The notes beneath the pieces were generated by a model. The model saw nothing but the letters and a program-made list of their open reading frames with translations, was not told the origin of the DNA and made no database searches. Positions 7,809-13,892 of a stretch of DNA of 28,192 nucleotides are shown here, piece by piece. The stretch spans positions 1-28,192 of the IMG/VR virus record IMGVR_UViG_3300048033_000075. The stretch is one strand, 5' to 3'. The DNA is from a virus. The position numbers were made by a program, and so were the translations under genes. Position 1 is the stretch's first letter. Each line of letters starts with the position of its first letter.

Positions 7809-8855
7809 TTACAAATCCTCCGCAGATTTAAGGAATACTAAGTGTACAAATCCAACGCCGCCTCTTCCGCCACGACAGCTGTCATTTTGAGCGCCATTAT
7901 CATTTTTACCTTTGTAGTATGGTGTATTTTCGTGGCCGTGTACAACACCCCCACCTCCACCACCTAAGTGACCGGGTAATCCAGCTTCGCAATAAGTATA
8001 AGCATCGTAGTTTGTTACGCCTCTACCTCCCGCCGAATTAATACCGAAATACAGAGCGTTAGTGTTATAGTACAGGCCTGCCTTTCCGCCGGGAATTGTA
8101 TTTACACTGGTATGTGCCTGCGTAAACTGTTCATCTCTGGTATATGCTTCGGCGGTTAACAGAGTGGTAGTAAAGTTACCGCTACCCGTATTTTGGTCTA
8201 AGGTTGGTACGCCCTCTGTAGACGAAACACCACTAGCCATTGCTCCTGCTGCTGCCTTTCTGTTTCCGGGGGTATGCGCAGTTACATAGTTTGTGCTGCT
8301 CGTAGCGCCAGTAATATTAGTATCACCACCTGATGCGGAGCCGCCTGCATTAGATGTACGTTCTGTAGTATTTGCGGCAGCAGTACCACCGCCGCCACCG
8401 TTTCCGGTTAAAGTAGTGCCAGAATACGTTGCACTTGTATTCCCACCAGCACTTCCATTTACAGCCAGCGCACCACTGGTAACGGGTAATTGTGCGTTAT
8501 TACCTTTTGCACCAATAGTTACTGATACTGTGTCGCCAGCTGAAACCCCAGTAAATAATTTTACAGCAACACCGCCTGCTGCACCTCCGGTTGCTCGACC
8601 ATTGCCGCCCGCGGATGTGCCTGTTTGACAGGCGGCTCCACCGCCACCCGCTCCACACACTAAAACGTGCATATCACAGTCAAAAGGCACGGTATAGGTT
8701 TTGCTTGTTACAATAAGTTCGGTAGTTACGTTGTTTTTGCCACCACCAACACCCGCAGCACCAAGTGACGCCACTGTAGTCGCATCAACGGACGCAATGT
8801 TACTCAGCGCCCTACTGTCATCAATAACCGTAGTACCATTAACTTTAATCGCCAT
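7809..8855 (-). CDS. Gly-rich tail fibre tip / adhesin-like protein
   Basis: This is a 348-residue protein starting MAIKVNGTTVIDDSRALSNI, a short N-terminal motif shared with many phage fibre proteins and probably used for attachment. From about residue 55 the body is exceptionally rich in glycine, with separate GGGG clusters (CGAGGGGA, GNGGGGG, LGGGGGGV, RGGRGG). Polyglycine sandwiches of this kind form receptor-binding tips in gp38-type adhesins. The polypeptide ends with a short beta-type segment (GFVHLVFLKSAEDL). It is encoded with the main fibre and the assembly-like protein, which supports a role in host recognition. The structural analogy is inference from composition. Confidence 0.65.
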   Translation of the reverse strand: MAIKVNGTTVIDDSRALSNIASVDATTVASLGAAGVGGGKNNVTTELIVTSKTYTVPFDCDMHVLVCGAGGGGAACQTGTSAGGNGRATGGAAGGVAVKLFTGVSAGDTVSVTIGAKGNNAQLPVTSGALAVNGSAGGNTSATYSGTTLTGNGGGGGTAAANTTERTSNAGGSASGGDTNITGATSSTNYVTAHTPGNRKAAAGAMASGVSSTEGVPTLDQNTGSGNFTTTLLTAEAYTRDEQFTQAHTSVNTIPGGKAGLYYNTNALYFGINSAGGRGVTNYDAYTYCEAGLPGHLGGGGGGVVHGHENTPYYKGKNDNGAQNDSCRGGRGGVGFVHLVFLKSAEDL

Positions 8856-8885
8856 CTTCGTGTCCTTCCACTATTAGCGTTTAGA

Positions 8886-9188
8886 TTACCAAGGAACCCC
8901 AGCGGTAGTCGTTGGGTTCAACTCAGCGTTAATCTTGTCAGCGATTGCTGTCTCAACGTCAGCTTTCACGACAGTGTTCCAGACCCAAGCAAGCACGTTG
9001 GCCTGAGTTAAGTCAGCAAATGCAATGAAGTCAGAGGCAGATGCGTCCGGTGTCCATGAGGTTGTACCGTATGAGGAAGCAGTAGCCTCCCCATCAACAC
9101 CCTCGCAGCGCCAGTGTGCTACTGTGACACCACCGTCTGCTGTGTTGCGCTCAAGTTCTGCGATAGTCCATGTGTATGTGATAGCCAT
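8886..9188 (-). CDS. Conserved small fibre-module protein, function unknown
   Basis: This is a 100-residue protein starting MAITYTWTIAELERNTADGG, followed by VTVAHWRCEGVDGE and a C-terminal helical stretch (ETAIADKINAELNP). I recall closely similar proteins next to tail fibre genes of marine podoviruses and cyanophages, where they are called hypothetical. It has no signal peptide or membrane segment. It is separated by 2 bases from the fibre gene upstream and 30 bases from the Gly-rich gene downstream. A capping, trimerising or assembly role in the fibre is possible. Confidence 0.65.
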   Translation of the reverse strand: MAITYTWTIAELERNTADGGVTVAHWRCEGVDGEATASSYGTTSWTPDASASDFIAFADLTQANVLAWVWNTVVKADVETAIADKINAELNPTTTAGVPW

Positions 9189-9190
9189 GG

Positions 9191-12088
9191 TTATTCTCCT
9201 AGTTTAGCTTCTAATGCTTCGATGCGAAGCTGTTGTTCCTTCATGGCTTCGATCAAGAGAGCCACCATGTTTCCGTATTTAACTGACTTAATGCCTTGGT
9301 CATTTGTGCTGACTACATCTGGCAGTACAGCTTCCACTTCCTGAGCGATTACGCCGACCTCTGAGCCACCATTCTCAATCCAATCAAATGAGACACCACG
9401 CAAAGACTTAACGGCATCCAGAGAGCCTGTGAGCGTCTCTACGTTTGTCTTGAGGGTGGCGTCTGAGGTGGTGTTGAAGTTGGCTGCGTTGGCCGTGCCA
9501 GACAGGTAGAGGTCACGCCAACGAATTGAAGAATATCCTAGATCATGTGCAGCATCTTCAGTTGCACCGCTTTCATTACATGGGAGAATAAGTGTTGCTC
9601 CACTAGTTGTACCTAAACGAATGCCACCTGTTGTGCTATTTGCAAAATACACAGTGCCACTGCCAGTCCCAATACTCCCCACAGTGGAGCCGTCTTTGGC
9701 GAAGTTTACAATGTTACCATCGTTTGATTTACGGTTAAACAGAGCAGGTGCAGCACCAGAGCAAGTTGCTTCAAGGCTGTTATTAGCTTTTATCGCAATA
9801 CCCGCTGTGTTGCTTGAGTAAGGAGTTGCAGAGGTAGTCCCCACCAGCAAGTTACCGCTGCTGTCGATGCGCATGCGTTCTGTGTTGTTGGTGGTAAATA
9901 TCATATTACCATTACTGCGGTTTTGCAGATAAGCATCTAAGCCTGTCGCAAGTAACTCAAATCCATCTGGGAATGTCTGACCTGTGCTAGAGTTTGTCAG
10001 TGCAATTCGTGCATTAGTGCTGTCATGCACGTTGAGTGCAACCATTGGCGAACTCGTCCCAATGCCTACGTTACCGCTGCTGTCGATGCGCATCTTTTCT
10101 GTGGAACTAATACCAAAAATAATTGGGTTGGCTTCGGCAAACATCGTTAAAGAACCTGCCTGTGTCGTAATAGCCATGTTCCCCGTTGGCTGATAAATAG
10201 TATTTGACTGGTCAGCACCAGATATACGCAAACCATTTAAATAAGAATATGCGTCAGTAGTTACACCACCCGTAATGTCTACGCCTGTGCTGGTGGTGGC
10301 GAGTTTCTTGCTGTTGTCTGAATAAAGTTCTACAGCACCATCACCAAAAAACTTTGCATAATCTTCAGTGCCAGCATTGTTCCGAAGGATAATATTCTGA
10401 CCTTCCAAGATTAAATACGACGACAAACTTTCAATTTTATCTGAAGCCAAAGCCACGTCATGATATATGCTGAGGTCAGACCCAGCACCAAAGACAGCTT
10501 TGTCGTTGTCACCGAAGGACAGATCACCCGTCATACTATCGCCAGACTTGCTAACCTTAGTGGCAATATTGTTCGTTACTGTTGTGCTAAAGTTAGCATC
10601 ATCACCCAGCGCAGCCGCTAGTTCATTAAGAGTGTCCAGTGCAGCTGGTGCACTATCTACAATCCCTGCAACCTCAGTATCAACATACTGCTTTGTTGCT
10701 GCCCCCAATGCAACAGAAGGGTCTGCGTTTAGTACTAACGCACCAGTCATGGTACCCCCAGTGTTCAGAAGACCTGAGGCGTTTAGAACGTCTGTTGAGT
10801 TAAGAGTGACAGAACCTGTACGTGTGTTGAAGGATGTAACGGCACCTGAAGCACTTAGTGCAGCATCGTCCCAAGCGGAACCATCCCAGATGTAAAGCTG
10901 ACCAACAGTTGAGTTATAATACAGACAACCTGTAGTCAGGGCGTCTCCATCGTTGTCAGTGGAAGGTGCTGTAGTCTTTACCCCTAGGTAACGGTCATCA
11001 AATGAATCGTATGATGCAGCCGCAGAAGAAGCCGATGATGCAGCATTTGATGCTGAAGTTGAAGCATTAGACGCGCTTGTAGACGCAGCCGATGCACTTG
11101 CGGCAGCGTTGGTCTCAGCTGTTTCAGCATTAGTCTCCGCAGTTTCCGCAGCAACTTGGGCGGCAACACTAGCCACGCGAGAAGTTTCACTAGCTGTGGC
11201 GCTGGTTGCAGCATTGCTTTCGCTGGTGGCGCTGTTGGTCTCGCTGGTCGCCGCAGCATTTTTGCTGGCTAAAGAAGCAGCAGCACTAGCAGCACTCTCA
11301 GTAGCTTTAGTTGTAGAGATACCAGCTTGAGTTGTTGCAGTAGTTGCGCTAGTCGCAGCCGCTGTAGCTTCGTTACTTGCAGTTGTTGCTGAACCAGATG
11401 CTGAAGTAGCTGAGTTTGCAGCGGCTGTTGCTGAGGCAGATGCTTCGGCAGCTTTAGTTGTCGCTGTTGCTGCATTAGTATCGGCAGTTAGAACTTCTGC
11501 CATGTTAGTTGCAACTGAGTTTACATCTGAAATGTTAGACGCAACTGTAGTTACGTTAGTGCTGACACCAGCTACAGTCGTGACATCTGAAGAAATACCT
11601 GCGACAGTATCAATGTTCGCCTGTTCAGATGTAGTAGGTGTTGTACGCTTCCAAGAAGTATTTCCTTGGTCGTACACTTTCATTACGTTAAGGGTGGTAT
11701 CAAAAAATAATGCACCGTCTAGGAGTGCATTGCCATCATTGTCTGTTGATGGGTCAGATGTCTTTACACCTAGGTACCTGTCATCAAAGTTGTCATAAGC
11801 TAATTCAGCGGCTACCTTTGCGGCCTCAGCTGCTGTCTTGGCTGCCTCTGCCGCATTTTTATACGTTAGAGATTGCGCTAAGTAATCTACTCCACCGACA
11901 AGAACAGAAGACGCACCGATAATATCATTACCGTTCATGTCTAAGTCAGCTGACATCGTATTGGGTGTAGACCCATCACGTGATATTGTATTATCGAAAG
12001 CTTCTTGAAGAGCCTCGAAGTTGTCATTAAGGGTGGTCGTAGAAGCGTACCCCGACGAAATAGTGCTTATAGAAGGTCTCTTTGCCAT
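9191..12088 (-). CDS. Tail fibre with C-terminal S74 intramolecular chaperone
   Basis: This is a 965-residue protein. Residues 1-80 form an attachment-type N-terminus. Residues 101-150 and 363-412 are two copies of one module (FDDRYLGVKT then PSTDNDG and a Trp-containing strand). Between them residues about 157-359 are almost entirely Ala/Ser/Thr and should form a long trimeric coiled coil. Later come repeats MRIDSSGN followed by a GTSS-type turn, typical of fibre beta-helices. The last about 92 residues (TSDATLKTN, VSFDWIENG, GVIAQEVEAV, LIEAMKEQQLRIEALEAKL) match the peptidase S74/endosialidase chaperone, which trimerises and then cleaves itself off, probably at the Ser in TSDATLK. This is the main host-recognition fibre. 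Confidence 0.85.
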   Translation of the reverse strand: MAKRPSISTISSGYASTTTLNDNFEALQEAFDNTISRDGSTPNTMSADLDMNGNDIIGASSVLVGGVDYLAQSLTYKNAAEAAKTAAEAAKVAAELAYDNFDDRYLGVKTSDPSTDNDGNALLDGALFFDTTLNVMKVYDQGNTSWKRTTPTTSEQANIDTVAGISSDVTTVAGVSTNVTTVASNISDVNSVATNMAEVLTADTNAATATTKAAEASASATAAANSATSASGSATTASNEATAAATSATTATTQAGISTTKATESAASAAASLASKNAAATSETNSATSESNAATSATASETSRVASVAAQVAAETAETNAETAETNAAASASAASTSASNASTSASNAASSASSAAASYDSFDDRYLGVKTTAPSTDNDGDALTTGCLYYNSTVGQLYIWDGSAWDDAALSASGAVTSFNTRTGSVTLNSTDVLNASGLLNTGGTMTGALVLNADPSVALGAATKQYVDTEVAGIVDSAPAALDTLNELAAALGDDANFSTTVTNNIATKVSKSGDSMTGDLSFGDNDKAVFGAGSDLSIYHDVALASDKIESLSSYLILEGQNIILRNNAGTEDYAKFFGDGAVELYSDNSKKLATTSTGVDITGGVTTDAYSYLNGLRISGADQSNTIYQPTGNMAITTQAGSLTMFAEANPIIFGISSTEKMRIDSSGNVGIGTSSPMVALNVHDSTNARIALTNSSTGQTFPDGFELLATGLDAYLQNRSNGNMIFTTNNTERMRIDSSGNLLVGTTSATPYSSNTAGIAIKANNSLEATCSGAAPALFNRKSNDGNIVNFAKDGSTVGSIGTGSGTVYFANSTTGGIRLGTTSGATLILPCNESGATEDAAHDLGYSSIRWRDLYLSGTANAANFNTTSDATLKTNVETLTGSLDAVKSLRGVSFDWIENGGSEVGVIAQEVEAVLPDVVSTNDQGIKSVKYGNMVALLIEAMKEQQLRIEALEAKLGE
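9851..9874. repeat. 24-bp perfect direct repeat, copy 1 (in the fibre gene)
   Basis: This 24-base segment beginning GTTACCGCTGCTGTCG is identical to 10070-10093. Both copies encode the MRIDSSGN repeat of the fibre. Perfect DNA identity within a repeated protein motif can support recombination between repeats and so change fibre length. Confidence 0.85.
10070..10093. repeat. 24-bp perfect direct repeat, copy 2 (in the fibre gene)
   Basis: This is the second copy of the repeat at 9851-9874, 219 bases away. Because 219 is a multiple of three, recombination between the copies would remove 73 residues without breaking the reading frame. Confidence 0.85.
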
Positions 12089-12612
12089 TACTGAATTTTA
12101 ATCCCTAGCCTGTCGGCATCCTCTGACAGCAACGCCAGTGCCTGTTTGTCTTGGTCATGCTGTTCTTTTTGTTGTAGCTTCTTCTTTGCCTGAGAAGCAT
12201 TGTCTTTATCTAGCCAGCCTTTTTCTAAAAGTAACTTAGCTGCACTGAATGAACTACGTCCACCCTCTTTCATTTCCATTGCAATCGCTTGGATAGCTTG
12301 TGACTTAACCTTTACCTCAACTTCGTTCTGCCACTTCTTGATGAAGACAGAGAGTTGTGGAGCCTTCTTTATCTTTTCCCATACATCCCATGAACCAAAG
12401 ACCGTTTGAGCAAACTCATACTCAGTTGGATCGTTAGGTACCATTGCGACGTATAACTGTTGGAGAGAGACCATTGTCCGTCCGTTGACTTCAATGTCTT
12501 TCTCTTTAGTTGTAAAGATTGCGCACTCAGGGTCGTGATAGGATAACTCATAGAACAAGCTTTTAGTTCTTGTTATTCCATTTGAAGTCTTGAGTTGCTC
12601 GAAGGTGAACAT
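12088..12612 (-). CDS. terS: Terminase small subunit (probable)
   Basis: This is a 174-residue protein starting MFTFEQLKTSNGITRTKSLF. It has an alpha-helical centre (FAQTVFGSWDVWEKIKKAPQ) and a C-terminal Lys/Gln-rich coiled coil (QAKKKLQQKEQHDQDKQALA) followed by a short tail. I recognise this pattern from small terminases of SIO1-like and related marine podoviruses. The small subunit recognises phage DNA and stimulates the large-subunit ATPase. It is the first gene of the leftward late operon, about 30 bases after the predicted transcription start, with AGGGAA upstream of the ATG. The separation from terL by the fibre genes is unusual. Confidence is moderate because small terminases diverge quickly. 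Confidence 0.65.
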   Translation of the reverse strand: MFTFEQLKTSNGITRTKSLFYELSYHDPECAIFTTKEKDIEVNGRTMVSLQQLYVAMVPNDPTEYEFAQTVFGSWDVWEKIKKAPQLSVFIKKWQNEVEVKVKSQAIQAIAMEMKEGGRSSFSAAKLLLEKGWLDKDNASQAKKKLQQKEQHDQDKQALALLSEDADRLGIKIQ

Positions 12613-12646
12613 GGTTATTCCCTAGATAAAACGAATCACTTGCGCT

Positions 12647-12676
12647 ATAATAGCACAGTATATATTACGGTGTCAA
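12647..12676 (-). promoter_or_regulatory. Leftward sigma70-type promoter for the late operon
   Basis: On the minus strand the -35 is TTGACA (12676-12671) and the -10 is TATTAT (12652-12647), with an 18-base spacer. Start would be near 12640, leaving a 5' leader of about 28 bases before terS. It diverges from the rightward promoter at 12726. The two -35 boxes are about 50 bases apart across very AT-rich DNA that could act as UP elements for both. Confidence 0.75.
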
Positions 12677-12709
12677 TACATTTTAATTAATTTCTTAAAA
12701 AAGTTTAAA

Positions 12710-12722
12710 TGACGCTACGTCA
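12710..12722. promoter_or_regulatory. Palindrome upstream of the rightward promoter
   Basis: TGACG-CTA-CGTCA, five-base arms around three bases, ends three bases before the -35 of the rightward promoter. The position, just upstream of the -35, suits an activator or a repressor acting on the divergent pair. No regulator gene is recognisable in the window, so a host or unseen phage factor would be needed. Confidence 0.4.
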
Positions 12723-12725
12723 CTA

Positions 12726-12754
12726 TTGACAGGTGTGGCGTTAATTGCTATAAT
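12726..12754 (+). promoter_or_regulatory. Consensus rightward sigma70 promoter
   Basis: The -35 is TTGACA (12726-12731) and the -10 is TATAAT (12749-12754), with a 17-base spacer. Every promoter base matches consensus. The upstream 30 bases are AT-rich. The predicted start is near 12761. A terminator lies only about 110 bases downstream, so most transcripts from this very strong promoter should be short. Confidence 0.88.
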
Positions 12755-12760
12755 AAATTA

Positions 12761-12882
12761 TCCTTTCCGGATTCCCCTATAAGTATTACTAGATAAACAA
12801 CTACCCTTACTTTAAGTATTTACTTGGGGTAACCACATCCAGATTCTGCCCTCTAGGTATTTCCCTAGGGGGTTTTATTTTG
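12761..12882 (+). ncRNA. Predicted ~120-nt non-coding transcript (promoter to terminator)
   Basis: This segment is bounded by a consensus promoter and a strong terminator, and it contains no ATG or GTG, so it cannot encode a normal protein. The RNA begins with a pyrimidine-rich stretch (TCCTTTCCGG, complementary to AAGGA-type ribosome sites) and can fold centrally: TACCC (12811-12815) with GGGTA, enclosing AAGTA/TACTT. It could be a small regulatory RNA, or the terminated form of an early leader whose readthrough supplies the early genes, by analogy with lambda 6S RNA or the put RNAs of HK022. No RNA family is recognised. Confidence 0.6.
12849..12882 (+). terminator. Strong rho-independent terminator
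   Basis: CCCTCTAGG (12849-12857) pairs with CCTAGGGGG (12864-12872): nine pairs including one G-T wobble around a six-base loop. It is followed by TTTTATTTTG. It ends the short transcript from the 12726 promoter, before any gene is reached. Confidence 0.85.
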
Positions 12883-13016
12883 TCTTGGTGTCAATTTTAC
12901 ACCTCAGGAATTTTTCTTAGAAAATTTCTTCACGCATTGTACATACAATAGGCTACGCGCGACCCCCGGGGATGCCTCTACTATCTTACGAAAAAAAATA
13001 TCCCCCGTCAACCCCA

Positions 13017-13260
13017 AAAGTAAATCCCTTTTGTGGTCACAAAAAGTAATTCCTTCCAGTGTGCCGACTGTTTTTGTGGTCACAAATAGGAATTACTTAA
13101 GGAATTACTGCGGGAAATACGTTAACACCCAAAGTAACCCTATCAACCCTCTGAAAGTAATACACAAATAGTAATCACTGACAGAATATTTTTCTTTCCT
13201 ATTATATAGTATAAAATATACTTCGAAAATTAATTTAAAATAAATCATTTTTTCTCTTGC
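13017..13260. other. Candidate replication origin: iterons, palindromes and AT-rich tract
   Basis: Two near-identical palindromes, TTTTGTGGTCACAAAA (13029-13044) and TTTGTGGTCACAAA (13073-13086), have centres 43 bases apart, close to four helical turns. Each is flanked by AGTAATTCCT-type elements: 13044-13055 forward, 13088-13097 and 13099-13109 inverted, with degenerate copies AAAGTAA at 13017, 13131 and 13154. Immediately right, about 13184-13260 is almost pure A/T, a plausible unwinding element. This is the largest gene-free stretch in the window and lies between the divergent arms. Origin function is inferred from architecture. A regulator-binding array is the main alternative. Confidence 0.45.
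13178..13205 (+). promoter_or_regulatory. Possible early-operon promoter
   Basis: CTGACA (13178-13183) and TATTAT (13200-13205), with a 16-base spacer, form a fair sigma70 promoter inside the AT-rich tract. It would give a leader of about 385 bases before the first early gene. It is weaker than the 12726 promoter but has no terminator between it and the genes. Confidence 0.4.
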
Positions 13261-13524
13261 AATCCATTTTGACCTATGTCATTAATGATTCATCGGCAAA
13301 CAAACACCGGATCAACCGCCACGGCAAATGAATCCAACATGAGTTTCCGAGCAAGGCCTAGCAATCAAGAGGGCCACACGGAAATAAAAAGACTTGACTA
13401 CGCAGACAGAATATGCAGACTGAATAACAAGACGACACATAGACTAGCTTAAGGACAGCGTCCAAGATACGGGGCGGTAGAACGGTGACTTGAATCAGCC
13501 CGTCGAATGTTGGGGCTAGTGTGT
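13261..13524. other. Early leader region without a convincing gene
   Basis: I see no well-supported gene here. The longest rightward frame with an ATG (13339-13452, 37 codons, MSFRARPSNQEG onward) lacks a ribosome site and shows no recognisable motif. The long leftward frame across 13358-13807 runs antisense through a well-supported gene and is rejected. Base composition changes from AT-rich to mixed at about 13290. The stretch probably forms the 5' leader of the early transcript, ending in the hairpin at 13525-13582. Confidence 0.4.
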
Positions 13525-13582
13525 TTGATTGATATGGGGGCATCTGAAATCCTCCCTCAACGGGTGTCCCTTTATCAATCAA
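13525..13582 (+). promoter_or_regulatory. Long RNA hairpin just before the first early gene's ribosome site
   Basis: Bases 13525-13546 pair with 13561-13582: 21 of 22 positions pair, four of them by G-U wobble, with one U-U mismatch (13535/13572). The outer ten pairs (TTGATTGATA/TATCAATCAA) are perfect. The 14-base loop contains CCTCC, an anti-Shine-Dalgarno sequence that could pair with the GGAG of the ribosome site at 13587-13590. Wobble pairs imply selection as RNA. It ends two bases before AAGGAG, so control of translation is likely. Confidence 0.6.
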
Positions 13583-13597
13583 CCAAGGAGTAAGAAT

Positions 13598-13831
13598 ATG
13601 ACCTATAGAATAAACATTGCAGAAGGCAAGGGCCGTAACTGGAACGATACTGGCTTGCAGTATAGCCACTATTATGCTGTCGAGACAGATTATCAAGAGA
13701 CAATGCTCAGGATTGTCGATGACTTGATGCAGATATATCCGTATCCGGCCTATGACATAACGGTGTCTAAGTCTACTACGACTAGCACAAAGGTATTCTT
13801 GGCACAAAACATGCCACTAAATATGGGTTGA
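13598..13831 (+). CDS. First early gene, 77-residue protein of unknown function
   Basis: The start ATG 13598 is preceded by AAGGAG at 13585-13590, so upstream in-frame ATGs are not used. The protein begins MTYRINIAEGKGRNWNDTGL and contains YSHYYAVETDYQETMLRIVD, an aromatic, acidic segment. It looks like a small soluble alpha/beta protein. It is the first gene of the rightward arm, so by analogy with T7-like phages it may be an early host-takeover factor, but no motif shows this. Expression is probably controlled by the hairpin just upstream. Its stop codon lies within the foot of the next leader hairpin. Confidence 0.7.
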   Translation: MTYRINIAEGKGRNWNDTGLQYSHYYAVETDYQETMLRIVDDLMQIYPYPAYDITVSKSTTTSTKVFLAQNMPLNMG

Positions 13832-13870
13832 CTTATCAGGAGACATCTGCAAGGGTGTCTCTCAATAAGT
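13831..13870 (+). promoter_or_regulatory. Second leader hairpin with GCAA tetraloop
   Basis: The stem is 13831-13836 with 13865-13870 (ACTTAT/ATAAGT), then a 2x2 internal loop, then 13839-13848 with 13853-13862 (ten pairs, three of them G-U), closed by GCAA, a stable GNRA-type loop. It shares CATCTG and GGGTGTC, in the same arms, with the hairpin at 13525-13582. It starts at the last base of the previous stop codon and ends nine bases before AGGAG of the next gene, so it probably controls translation of that gene. Confidence 0.6.
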
Positions 13871-13892
13871 AAATCTTAACAGGAGCAAGACA

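Noticed and set aside
10467-11475. Open frames on the plus strand and other minus frame across the fibre gene
   Set aside because: The repetitive Ala/Ser/Thr codons of the coiled-coil region keep several frames free of stops; the products are low-complexity Ala/Val/Leu or Leu/Gln/Arg strings with no ribosome sites.
12761-12848. Possible tRNA in the short transcript
   Set aside because: The ends can pair weakly (GGAT/ATCC), but there is no T-loop GTTCGA-type motif, no D-arm and no anticodon arm.
13358-13807. Leftward open frame of 149 codons in the control region
   Set aside because: It runs antisense through the well-supported gene at 13598-13831 and its leader hairpin, has no ribosome site, and its Cys/His/Ile-rich product looks like reverse-frame translation.
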